Shown: positions 1 to 12,478 of the stretch, piece after piece | Layout of the letters: each line of letters begins with the position of its first letter | Numbering within the stretch: position 1 is the first letter of the stretch | From: Gymnorhina tibicen | Lineage: Eukaryota; Chordata; Aves; Passeriformes; Artamidae | Direction of reading: 5' to 3' | DNA length: 64,000 nt | Assembly (NCBI GenBank): GCA_013399875.1 | Contig: VXAZ01005703.1 | Coordinates: 1,550,001 to 1,614,000 of the forward strand | Translations under genes and position numbers: made by a program | The notes under the pieces: model-generated | The model's database searches: none | What the model saw: only the letters and a program-made list of their open reading frames with translations | Told to the model about the DNA's origin: nothing

Positions 1-3000
1 AAGGATTAGTTTCTTAAGAACTTTCATTCAGAGATTGACTGCACAGTGCTTAAAATGAAGTTTTCTTAAATAACCAAAGGACTCTGTGGTATAAAAACCT
101 CTTGACATCTCCCTTGTGACTTAAACCATTTATTTATTAAAAAAAGAAATAGTTTTTGCAGTGTTGTAATATGGACTTGAATATTTAAATTATGTTTGGA
201 TTCTTGAACAGAGCAGAAGCAAGGAACTCTTCTGCAATAGCATTCAACAAATTGAGAATTGTATAGGAAAATAATCAAACCATGGTAAATCTCCATCTTC
301 CTTTTCTGGATCATTACATGCACAGACACACCCTCCCTTCCCTCCTCGCCTCCAATTCAAGCTCAGTTTTGCTAACCCGACTGCTGGGTGGATGAAATTT
401 ATCTTCCCAAGGAACTGCTTTTGGGATTTGTGCCCAAGAGCAGCTGACCAGGTGCCCAAGAAGTGGGGCCCACCACAGTACAGAAAGCATGAGGGAGTAG
501 ATAGTTTGCTTTATGCAATGTAATCATCAAAATAAATTGTAAAACAGTTTTTCATGATTGGAAGAAGGGTCTATCTGCATATAGAAGGATTCATATTCAA
601 ATGTATTTCATATAGAAACATTACATAACATGCAAGCTTCTCCTTCTTACTGCTCAGTTACTCATTCTGCAGATTTATTTCCTGCGAATTTGTTCACTCT
701 GTTGACCACACAGATGCATTTGCTATTCTGTGCTGAGCTGATCCACATTTAAAAAACCCTCAGAGGGTTTTTCACTGGAGCTGCTTTTCATTAATTCTTT
801 GCTGATAATATATGCAGAAGGATGGAAAGAAATAAGTCATTTATTGTTTAATTTGAAGTAGTCACTTAGGATTAAGAAGATTATTCTTTTTTTTTTTGAA
901 AGTGTAATAGCTGACCTTTAAGACAATGGGCTTCTTGTTCTGACTAGATATTGAGGTCCATTTTTAATGAAAATATTTTTTCGAAGCCTTACATTGTTAA
1001 ATGAGAAAATATAAATTCTTTCATTCCTCATCATTACTTATGCTGCAGCGCTGAAATCATAAACAAGAATTTAACTGGAAGAAAGATTGGTGGCTGTTTC
1101 TCTCTTCCTCTCTTCTTCCCCCCGCCATCCCCTCGAAGTCCGGTATCACTATGAATCCAATTGTACATAATATATATTTTTAAATGAGTGTTTCTTGATT
1201 GCATTGGAGCTCAAGCAAAGTTTGACATCTAGAATACAAATACAGCCTTATCCCTGTAGGTTAATTGCTAATTCCTTAGACCTAAGCTGTGGAATGGTTG
1301 CAACTGTCACAAATATTTTCTTTAATATCTTTTAAAATGGAGTTCCTTCCCTGAGTGAGAACTACATTGGTTCAGTTGAATTACAGACAGTTCCCCAGAA
1401 GAATAAGCTCAGTACCTTACAGCAATTTATTTTCCTTCAATTAAGAAACTAATATATTGTCCTATTTTTACCATCCTCTGAAAATATCTCAGGAGTATCT
1501 TCCATAAGCAAGAGCTAATCTGAGCTGATATCAACTCTCTCTTTCTCCATCACTTAGATGGGAAGATTAATGTAATGTAATGCCTTGCTCTCAAATAGGT
1601 ATCAAGTCAAGGGATCTTAAGTGGGATCAAATAGGAGAATTTAGACTTTCATGCACCTTCCTCCAGCTGGGATATGCCCAAAAATTGCCCCATTGCTATC
1701 TCCAGAAAACATAGCAAGGGAAGAAAATGCCTTTCCCCACGTGTTGGTTGCACAAACAGCAGAGGCTCCTGTAGGAGGTGGGTCTGTAATGTCATTGGGA
1801 AGACATCTGTTTTGCCAGGCCTGGAGAGGGATACGCTTCAGCAACTGAAATACTCATTTTAGCCTCTCTGAGAAAGACTCCTAATGAACACCTCTCTCTC
1901 TACCACTGGACTGCTGGTCTGCAGAACAAGCACAGATCATGCTGGGGGTGGGGGAAAAACATCACAGTAAATATTTTTTTTTTCCTGAATGCTCTCTCCC
2001 TCCCAGTACCAATAGAACATTGATTCTCTGCTGTCCCTATGGCCTATGACTTCTGACTCCATGGGCTGTAGTGCACAGAAGTCTCACAAAGAGGACGTGT
2101 GGTTTCTCTTTCTGCCTGGAAAGTACTTAAAGTGTTTGAGGCAGCAGGCTATCAACTAAGCACGAGTTTATCTGCCTGGAGACCTGCACAGCCCATCTCA
2201 TTTTGGGCTCCTACTCAACTTATCTTTTGTTTGTTTTATCTACTCACAGAGACCAACCCCACCATTTCATGGCGCCACCCTTTCAAGCTGGTTGACCTGT
2301 GTATATTTTTTACTTACATATGTGTGTATATAAGTATGTATTAGTTTTGGGTAAGCTAATGCGATTGTGAGAATTTTCAGTTGTTGGGGGTTTTTTAATA
2401 TATTTTTATTGGCAGAGTTTGGAACCATTTGAAATGCAGCCATGTTGGCTTGTGCTCTGTAAGGAACAGGGGGAGGAATTGGCGTCTGCCAAATGGAAAA
2501 GGATAAAACTGGTGTAATGATATGTTGCAATCACGCTGCAAAACCTACCACAGTAAATTACTGCTATAACAACCTCCTTCCTGTTGCGAAAGGCTCCAAC
2601 CAGGCTTTCTTGTGTCTTCTTGACATTTCAGTTCTTGAGAGAAAGTTGTCTCTGCACCCCTTAGCACTGAGTGACTGCTAAGCTTCTTTGAGGACAAGCT
2701 GAAAAGCAAAGATGGAGGCCAGGAGGGGCCAGTGCTTGATTCGGGGCTGGGTGCTGCTGCCAGACATGAGCACCATCGGTCTGTAGCGGCTTACCTGCGT
2801 TGTTGTGGGCAGGGCTTCATCTGGTACATTGGTCTTTACTGTGTACAGTCTTTTCTCCCCTGCCTGCTTGCTGGCATCTGGTCTCAGTGTCTGTAGGTCA
2901 CATGAAGTTTTCATGGCATCACCTCCACAACCCAGCCGCTGGGACGCTCTGCCCTGTGCCTGAGGCAGTGGTTTGGCCAGGCTCTGTGGCCCAGGGGGAG

Positions 3001-5760
3001 TGTTGCCCTCTGACGTGGCCTGTGGGAAATGAGCTGCAGCTCCTGATTCTGTCTGTCCCAGATGCATTTCCTCTCCACAGACGTTGCGCTGTGTTTGGCA
3101 CACAGTTGTGTTTTGTTAACACTAAATGAAGGAGTGAAAAGGGACCGAGCCAGAAAACTGAATTACTGTCCTGGTTTCAGAGTGATCCTCCGACAGGGAG
3201 GGGAGAAGGTGACAACCTCAGTGTGGGAAAGTTTTCAGGCTTCTCTCTAAGTTGTTTATGTTCTGTGGAGAGAGTGGTTTGGGTCTTCTGAATCTAACTG
3301 CATGTTTGAGAAAGAATTATTCATTTGCTTAGGGGAAGGAGGAAAGAGCTGCCTTCTTGAGGGGAAAGCAATGAGATCCTGGTGGTTTCAGAGGTGTAAG
3401 GTGATGGCCCTTCGACAGCGCTTTCCAGAAAAGCATCATACAGAACTTCATCTGACAGTGCAAACTGTTTTTTGTTTTGCACTAAAACAAAAAAACATCG
3501 GGAGAAATTCAGAGCTGCCTTGTACTGGAAATGTACAAATCACCTGGTGTGATCTGTGTTGTCAAACCAGTCACAGGGGGACATCTCTTCCCAGATGTGA
3601 AGCAGGATAGATGGCGAGTATTGAGGATGCTGGGAATTACACAGAGAATCGGTAGGTCTCTAAAAGCCAAATGGAATGGAAACTCCCTTTTCTCAAGACA
3701 CTTTCCAGACTGGCAAATGAGGGGGCTCCCAGTACCCTGTGCTTTTCCAGGTGCTGCTTCGACTGGCCTTGGGCTTTTCACAACTGAGTCTGGTGTGCTG
3801 TCTCCCTGGGATATGAATGAACTTCTAATTTCTCTTCTGTGGTGTGTATGCAATTAAATTTTCTGAAAAAAAGCCAAACCAAAAAAACAACAGCCCCACC
3901 CCACCCCAACTCGCATCATTACCTTCCTGTAGTTGAAGTTCACACCAAATCCTTGTGCTCCCCAAGTTCCCAACCTCTGCTGCTTCCAATAATAATAAAA
4001 CCTGAAAAGGCTTGTCTTGTCCTCTTTACAGCTACAGCAAAATGGATGTAGATTTAGCTGTGCTTTTCCCTTCAGCTATCTGGCAGCACTCCCTTTCTTT
4101 CTCTCCAAGTCCTCCCTGTGAGGAATGAGCACAGCTGATCACGGGGATAAGGATCAGCTCAGGGGAGCATGTGCTGGCCAGAGAAATTTTTTCCCTTTGA
4201 TGCCCATTGCTCCCCACCTCTGATGTCTCATGTGCGTTTCACATTCTCCAAGCCCAGAATCATCTGAAGTCACAGGCCAGAAGCAGCTTCTCTCTCTGGG
4301 CTGTACAGACCAGATCACCCCAAGGGGATTTTCCCTTGTTAAAGTTGCCAGCAAAATATGTTGCATGGCTTGTTGAAGAATCAAACTATTTCCCAGCTAT
4401 GGCCAGTTTGAACTGAAGGTTGTTATGAAGAAATGCTGTCTGTTACATTAAAGTGAGTGGTCCAGAAAAGCCCCAAATAAAAGTTCTGAATAGACAGGAT
4501 CCATTTGGCCAATTTATTTCCTTTTCTTTTCTCTTGTGATTTTTAGCTAGATTTCTCTCTTAAAATGAAATCTGATCTTTATGGGAATATCTCATTCTCT
4601 ATAAAGCTATGCTTTTTTTTTTTTTATGAGCAGACCAAGCACTACATATAAACTGCATGGAGCAGATAAGTTGAAATATGTTTAAAAGTGGATTTTTTTA
4701 TATAACAGAAATGGGTGTATCTCATTCTTTCATGCACTGGATCTTCTCTGTGGAAAATCCATAAAACAAAATGGGAAATAAGAAACCATTTCTCTGGTGC
4801 TGATGTAAAATGACAGAGCAGAGGAAGTTTATGAATTATAATGGGTCAAGCAAAAATACCTTCCTGACTACTCTTTCCAAAAGAAAACTGAAGAAGTCAG
4901 AAATCCTGCATAGCACTGGGATCGGTTTGGGCACAGATGCAGTCCAGTTTTGCCATCAAGGGAGTTTGGTTGTATTGCTTGTGATACTAAATTCTCTTGG
5001 CTATAAGTACCTTTCATCATTAATGTCACAGAGTATTCATCTCAAATTGTGTTTGGGTAACTACTCAGTGGAAAGCAAAGGGAATGGAGTGTGGCTTGGG
5101 CTTAGACTGGAAAGGGATGGCATGTCTCCAGCATGGGGTTTAGTTTCAGTGCTGTGAGGACCAGACACAGGGAAAAGGTGAGTGGCTGGAGGCAAGCAGG
5201 AGCCAGGGCAGGGGTCTCATTGTGTGGGGCTGTGCCATGAGGGAAGTATTTCTGCTTCCCCAAGAGTGCCAAAATCAGTCTCTCCCCTTTGCTGAGGGAA
5301 TGTGTTGGGAAGCACAATGAGAGTGGCCTCTACCACCCTCTATCTTCGTGGCAGTTGGAGAAGTAAGAGAACTATCTGGGCACTGCTGCCCCCACAGCAC
5401 CTTCAATGGGGGCTGCTTTTGCTCTTGCCCCATCCTTCATTCCTCAAAAACCTCTGAGAGTTCCAGCTGGCAGTGAAGGAGGAGAGAAAAGCCAGGCACT
5501 GCTGCCCCATCATCCTGCATTGCTTTAAATCCCATCGCAGTGAGGAGAATCATGGCAATGAATGGCCCATGTAAACCTGTAATTCACAGCAGCTGAAAGG
5601 TGCCTCGCCAAAGGGATTTAGTTTCTTATTTCCACATGTTGCTCCAATGATACAGGCTGTCAGACCTAGACCCAGTGAATGAGAATATGAGCTCTAGGAA
5701 ACAGTTTTGTTGCTGTCACAGCTAACGGGTTGTCATACCTTGTTTCCAAGGTAATTCTGA
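1..5760. other. Non-coding AT-rich DNA, no gene recognised
   Basis: No exon, RNA gene or intact mobile element is recognisable on either strand. Open frames here are short, mutually overlapping on both strands and have no family resemblance. The stretch contains short poly-T runs (near 889 and 4612), a polypyrimidine tract around 1095-1132 and a GC-richer part around 2700-3070 in which both strands happen to be open. The texture fits a bird intron or intergenic region. Weakly conserved exons or old repeats too diverged to see by eye cannot be excluded. Confidence 0.7.
752..772. repeat. Short perfect inverted repeat
   Basis: Ten-base arms (AAAAACCCTC at 752-761 and GAGGGTTTTT at 763-772) are perfectly complementary around a single central base. 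The arms are short and AT-rich at the ends, and nothing nearby suggests a function. It may be chance in a 64-kb window. Confidence 0.6.
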
Positions 5761-8700
5761 TATTTTGTCAGACTGTTTCTTTATGGTAATACCTGGTATC
5801 CTGTTGGCTATTGGTTTCTACTCCACCCCCTACCTTTCCCATGAAAAGAATCCACCTCTGCCACTGATTAGGGAGTACTTGTCCCTGGCCTCCCCTTCAC
5901 AGGGTGGCTGGACAATAAAGGCTACTTCTGTGGAACTGCCATACAAGTCTCCTGTCTCTCTGTCCCTGAGTTCGCCTTGGGTGATTTCCCAAAGAGCTGA
6001 ATCACAAGAGCTGGAATCACTCGTAGCTGAGAAATCGCTACACTTGCTGAAATCACCTGTCACTCAGGGAGGCCTGCCAGCGCCCTTGGAAGAGCTGTTC
6101 TTTGCAGGACGCTCTCTCTCCAGGAAGGTCGCGGCATACTAGTGCTGATCAGCATCAGACCCCCCGCAATATCAGACCAGTTTCCCGATTGTTTCAAAAT
6201 GTACTGGACTAAGTCCTGCATCAGCCTAAGGGATACATCTTTTAGAGCATACTTTTCTTGTTTACTTGGTCCTCTTTTAAAATGTTTGTTGGTTTGGGGG
6301 TATTTTTAGCAGGTTTGCATCCTGCTGTAGGGTTTATTTCTGCTTTTCTGCTGCTTTTTTCTGCTGTTGGGATGGGCAGAGCTATGGATGAAGGAGCACT
6401 CAGCTGGGTGATGTCCCTGCCAGATGCTACTCCTCCATCAGCTGCAGGAGAAAAAGTGGCTTTTTTACTCTGCTGGACCACTAGATGGGGAAATTGCATT
6501 TGCATTTTTGGGTTGCAAAATGGATCCTGGCAGCTGGGCTGAAGCTTTTGATGTAATGAAGCATATCAAGCCTGTTATCTGCAAGAGGTGTGTGGTGATG
6601 ACTCAAGGTTTTGCCCCTCTCTTCAGCAATGCCACTGCATCTCCTCTGCAAGGAGTCAGGCTCTGCTGAGCCATGCTGGGGCCCCAGGTGCTTTTGGAGA
6701 GGTAATTTGCAAAGCTGACCTTTACAAATGTCCCCTCCTTTGAAAGGTTTCTGTGGAGTGGGGCCAGCAGGTGCCTGCCCCACTGCTAAGCCCTGCATGC
6801 ACCCCACAGCTTCACATGGGAAAGAGGGAGAGGGCATAAATATTCCAACAAATTTCTGAACAGGGAGCTCCTGAGGCCAGGAAACCATCTGGGCATCTGA
6901 GAGCCCACATCAGGTTCAAGGCAGAAACATGAGACAACCTGTGCTTGGGGCCTTCTCTTGCTTTCAGTAGTTTGCACTGACTTTTTCATGATGAAAGCAT
7001 TTCTGAACAGAGTGGCAGAAGTGACACCTGTATGGTGACCCTGGGTCTGACAGTCCTGCAGGTCAGAGACCGCTGGTTATGGGGCCGAGTAATTCACGGG
7101 AAAGGATTGAGAAGATTTGGTCGGCACAGTAATGTTTCAAAGTTGGTTATTAAAAATCTTGTCTCAAACATGATGAGTATCAGTTCTCAACCATTAGAAC
7201 ATTCTGATTTAAGTAAAGACTTCTAGGACATAATGAACCCTTTTTCTTGTAAGAGAGCAATAAGACTGATTATAGTCCATTTTGGATTACTCAAAGCTGT
7301 AAGTCCACAAGGTGATTGGTGACATGGTAATGCTACCTAAAGATGCAATAAAAAAAAAACAAACTGGAGTGCAGGTCACAGGGATTACTTTCCTTGCTGC
7401 AGGGTGTGTAACATGATTGCAGCCTGGTGCAGTGCTTTTGACTCAGTGTTACAGTAATTCAATAACAACCTTCTCTAGGTAATGCTCCTTACAGAGTAGA
7501 TGTGCCTTCTGCTCAGGTATGTAAAGTTTTTCAGACTTTCTACAGATAATATAACTTTGGAACGCAGCTTTATTTCTCTAAAAATATTGCTGTACTATTT
7601 TGGGGAAGATATTTAAAGCGCTGCAGCCATTGCAGCGTGAAAGCAGCTATAAAAACACGCACCTCTACCTGTGCAAGCAGGGAAATGAGCCGTACCATGG
7701 GAAGTTACCTTCACGCTGCCATGGCCCAGTCCATGCAGCTCTCTGTTCCCACATCTCCCTGCCAGGCTCCGTGGGGCACAGAGTCTGCATGGGGCCTGGG
7801 TTTCATCGTCAATGCATTGACCATGATGGATCTTGTCACAGCTGATGGATGCTCTTGTGAAAGCTCAGTTACCCAAAAACAATGTCAGCTCAGAAGAAAG
7901 TCACAGGAATGTGTTTAAACAAGCACACCTGCATCTTTTTGGCACTTGAAACTGCTGTAAATAGCTTAGCCAGAAATATGGGTGGGTTTATATCCTTTCA
8001 AATATCACCACTAAGTAACTAGAGAGCCAAATATTTTAGCAGCACTTGTGTGCTTACTCCGCAAGTTCTTTATTAGAGAAATTATGTCTTTGGGTTGAAG
8101 TCTGGAAGTCAGACATTAAGAAAAGAAAATGCATGTGAGCAGCAGGTACAGTGATCCTGTGGGTGATTTGGGTTTGCTGTTAAGGAAGACATCTTATGTT
8201 TAACCAGATTTGGCACTAGGACTCTAAACTGACTAATTGAGGAAATTTTACAGAGTCCTTTACATCTGTGATTTTGGCTAGAAGAAGTCTCTCTGATATG
8301 TCACAATGTGCTTGGTGAAGGATGATTTGTGGAAGTTTTTCCATTTTGATTTATAGATATATTTCCATAAGGGAAACCTTAGGCCAAGCTCTTCACAAAT
8401 TGAGAAAGTCCTGGTACAGGAGCAGCAGTTCAGTGTGTGCTCAGGGGAGTCAAGGAGCTCGAGTAGCAGCCAGACCTTTCTGTGCTGTAGAATAGAGGTA
8501 AACTTTCTACATCATTAAGTCATCTGCTTTTGCATTTATATGGGATACAAGTAGGATTATTTGCATCTTAAATATGATGAGACAGAGAATGTGTGTGCAT
8601 GCACAAAGGAACAGAGCCTCTCCCTCCCCACCCCAACCTGTGAGCTGGCTTCAAACGGGATAAATGCATTTTCTCAGAACATTTCAGTGACAGGAGGAAG

Positions 8701-10189
8701 AGGCAAATGTTCTCCAGGGCATCTGCTCTGATGTAATGATTGAAAATATTCCAGAGTATATTTAGTCTTCATTTCTTGACACACAATAGTATGGCATGGC
8801 AGGGTTCACCACTAAGCCCCTTACACCAAGCGCTGGTTTGGATGAAAGGCAGATGAACAGCAATATCCCCTGCTTTGATCCCTTAAAGTAGTTTTTGGGT
8901 TTCTTTCTGTTGTGTTGGAGGGCTGACCATGGTGTGAGTGGAAGTGCTGCTGGTGGTGCTGACGGCAGCAGTGCAGGAAAGGGCTGGATCTCAAAGGATT
9001 TTGCAGCAGGCTGCAAAACTGAGCACTGGTCTGGCATCCCAGGAAGCCAGACTGCTTCCAGTCACATCACAGTGATGGCACTGAAAAGCATTTTCTTACC
9101 TTCAAACTGCCTTTCACACTTGGTGATGTGCACAGGGTGCCTTCTGCGCTTTAATTTTTTCCAGTCAAATCGCGGTTACTCTGTATCCTGAACCACAAAG
9201 AGCCCTTTTGTGCAGAGGCAGATGACGTCTCTCAGCTCCCCACCATGTCTGATGAAGCTGAGGTTCAAAGATACTGCATCAAAATTAGGTTTTAAAAATT
9301 CATCTGTGAGCCAGCATAGGGAAATCAAGAAGGTGAGACATAATCACAGTCCAGCGTTCCCAGGGACTGAAATGTAATAAAGGATTGTTGTTACAGCCTT
9401 AGCTTGTAGTTTATGCTCTTTGTCAAGAACCTATTTGTTATCTTGATTTATTTATGGCCAGTCATTGGCCAGCACAGGAACTAGCACTGAGCTTTGCTGC
9501 TGCTTCCCACCATCCATTTGCAACCAGTGGTTAAAGGAGAAAGCTGCAGACCACATGCTCCCTGTACAGGATCCATACCTCAGCAGGATAGAGATAGGAG
9601 AGAATTGCACAAACTTTGGGTAATATGGCTCACACAGGCTGGCTTTATGGACTGAATGCTGGAGAGGCACAAACACATGACTGACAGTTCCTTCAGTCCT
9701 TCAAGGGCTTCCCAGAGCTCTCTGTCTGAGCTCTGATTTTTAATGGAGAACCATCTGCTGCAACACACACAGTTATTACCAAATGCTTTACCTAATGCTT
9801 TCTAAGCAACACCCAAGGTAGATGAAACAAATTAAGAAAATATACCACCTGCTTTTCTATTTGTTTAGTTCATTGCATTTCACAACACATTGTGTAAAGT
9901 CAGTTTTACTGCTTCCCTGCCTGGTCTGTCAGATTTTGGTTTTGTGGGGTTTTTACATGCCTGGTGGAGGAAACCATAAGGATTGTAAAATCACAAAATA
10001 AATAGATGGAATGCAGGAGTGCGGTACCTGGAGCTATCTGAAAATGGATAGATTTGTAGTAAACAGCAATGTTCCTTCAAAGCCCAAATTATATTCAGTC
10101 TGCAAGTGTAAATTTCTTGCCTTCTCCCAGTTGTTTAGGCTGAAATTCCCAAGCCAGTTGGGAACGGTCCCCTGATGCTTTTGAGAGCT
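5761..10189. other. Non-coding DNA, no gene recognised
   Basis: I see no splice-flanked conserved reading frame and no repeat family I can name. GC-richer parts at about 5880-6140 and 6560-6900 give frames of 80-135 codons in overlapping phases on both strands, which is expected of stop-poor DNA and not of an exon. A TATAAAAA string near 7650 has no other promoter feature around it. Confidence 0.65.
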
Positions 10190-10450
10190 CTCTAATTGCA
10201 AATAATTAATTAAAGGCTAGATATATCTCATTTGATTTCTGGAATCACCAAATTCTCATCTTTGCTTTCAAATTTCTTCACATCCAGACAGTTTGTGCAA
10301 TTTGCATATTCAATTAAAAATGATTTGCTTCTTTGACCTTTGATACACAGTGTGAGCTTCATTTGGCCACCTACTCTTTCATAGCCAATGTTATTAGCAA
10401 AAGGTTTTTAATTATTGAGATATGGTTGAATTCCTGTGAGCTGACGTTTA
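10190..10450. promoter_or_regulatory. Candidate conserved enhancer-like block
   Basis: This is a motif-dense AT-rich stretch. Homeodomain-type sites lie at 10193-10213 (TAATTG, then TAATTAATTAA). A perfect POU octamer, ATTTGCAT, is at 10300-10307. CTTTGACCTTTGAT at 10331-10344 can be read as a DR1-like nuclear-receptor site or as two LEF/TCF-like CTTTGA sites. More TAAT cores follow near 10410. Octamer plus homeodomain clusters of this kind are common in developmental enhancers. That it is conserved or active is inference; no alignment was available, and AT-rich DNA yields TAAT cores by chance. Confidence 0.3.
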
Positions 10451-11331
10451 CAAAGCTAAGTACCAAATATTGTGATGCTGCATATGACTGTTCCTAAGAA
10501 CTGAGACTCTACTGCTCTCAAACCCTTATTAGACACAACATGCACCTTCATCTCCCCAGCCTCTGCCTCCTCAGGGTAAGCACCATTGGAAGGCCAATGT
10601 TTAGGCTGTGGGAAATGCCTGAGGTGCATCACCACCTGGAATTATCAGTCCCATACCAAGCAGTTCTACAGAATGTTTGTGTCCAGAAACAAGAGTGAGG
10701 TACCCAAGTGTAAACAGTCAGGTTGAGAGTACATAATTTCACTACTAATTTTAGGTGCAGGACTTGTGACTGTCCCTTCATAGTGAAAAGGAAGGGAAAG
10801 GGATGCCCCACCTGGGACAGCCTTTCTGTGCTCCCTCCTTGCCAGGATGGCTACGTTAGGTGGGCAGAAGCATCACTTTCTTTCTCTTTTCCCATTAAGA
10901 GCAGAGACCTGAGCTGCTTGGTCTTGGACAGCTTTGTATTGACAGAGGTAATATCTGTAGTTTCCTTCCAGCAGTAGGTAGTTAGAGTTCTTCCCATCTC
11001 CACTTTGGGGAAAATTACAGTTCAGCTACACAAGAACAGCTCAAAGTCATGCGCTTAATGGTACCCACTCTCTGACGAAGGAATCCTTTTTCTCCCTCTC
11101 TAATTGAGTGGGCTGTCTGCATGGGAAGCTAGTACAGAAAATGCCTAAGTGAAGATCTAGAAATCCCAATTGGGGATTTATATAAGCCTTTTGCTTTCTC
11201 TAGGCCCAGAGCTTGGGTAAATAATAAATGCATCTCTGATGATGCGTCTATGCAGACCAACCCCAGACAAATGCCCACTTGTTCTGATATAAAATGTCCC
11301 AAGTGTCGTAGGCCAAAACTAAAATGTGTTG

Positions 11332-11381
11332 TTTTCTCTCTCTTGCTCTCTTTTTTCTCCTTTTTTTCCATCTTTTTTCTG
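11332..11381. repeat. Polypyrimidine tract (low complexity)
   Basis: A run of about 50 bases on the plus strand is almost entirely C and T, interrupted by single purines near 11345 and 11370. It is simple low-complexity sequence. Long homopyrimidine tracts can form triplexes, but nothing here shows that this one does. Confidence 0.75.
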
Positions 11382-12459
11382 GCTTGGCTTTCAATTACAT
11401 CAGTAATACACACAGCTGCAGGCTGAACAGGGATGCTCTATAATCTGGCCAATACAACAATGATATTGCATGGCACAACTCAGAGGCAGTCAGATTTTCA
11501 TGTCTCCCAAAATCTGCCACCTCCCCATGACTTTCTACCCGCCTAAGGACAAAGGGTGTGGCTTGGTGCTCTTAGAAGGGAATGTGACATTCCCATTTTG
11601 AATAGTCTACAGGGGCTTTATACTTTGAATTTCTTTCCCAGCTCACATGCTGGGCATCACAGGTAACCTAAATTCTTTCAGATTGGCTACTCATGGAATT
11701 TTCAGACAGATTTTTGTGTCCTGGGATTTCTTTTTGTGATCAAAATAGTTACCCTTTTTGTACCTGGTTCCCCCATGGCACACCCCAGGTTGTAGGGTGT
11801 CAAAGCGAGGCAGCTAAGCACGCTGTGCTGCATCCTAATCCAGCTATTAAACTCAGAAATTTTCTTGGAGGTTCAGTGTAAGGTGGTTTGCAAGCTGAGA
11901 ACTCATTCCACTTGATTCTTGCAGTGGGAATACAAAGCTTCGATGGTTTCCTTGCATAGAAGAGTATATTAATTATCTCTACCAAGTGTTACGGCATCAG
12001 CAAAGTATCTGTGCTGCTCAGTTAATTTCTCTTGCATCATCTGGGTGACAACTGTGCTGTGCTTGGAAAGAGCTGAAGTTGCTCGAGGTGTGTGCTGGGC
12101 CGGACCCAGCAATTCCTGGGCTGTGTACAGGTTTCCACAATGCTACAGCCACTGCTTCTGTCTCCTGCAATCCTGTTTGTCCATTCTGGCTGAGTCTACA
12201 GAGAAGCTGACTGCACAGCCTCCAACTGTACAAGGAAATACCTGCCATGCACACTTCAGGAAACAAAGGCAGGGAGACTGTACTTGCAAAGGTTGGGTGG
12301 CAGGAGGGAGGTAGAGCTGGATGTGCTCACCGGTCATGTGTGCAATATGCAGCCTCCAAGCACATGAGGCCCTGGCAAAGGCTGAAAGTCAAAGAGAAAC
12401 AGGAGAAAATAGACAGTGAGTGCACAGCTCAAAGCTGCAGGCAGGAACGGAACTGCCTA

Positions 12460-12478
12460 TTTTTTTTTTTTTTTTTTT
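12460..12478. repeat. Poly-T tract
   Basis: Nineteen consecutive T. It could be the reverse complement of an old retroposon poly-A tail, but no recognisable retroposon body adjoins it on either side. Confidence 0.85.
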
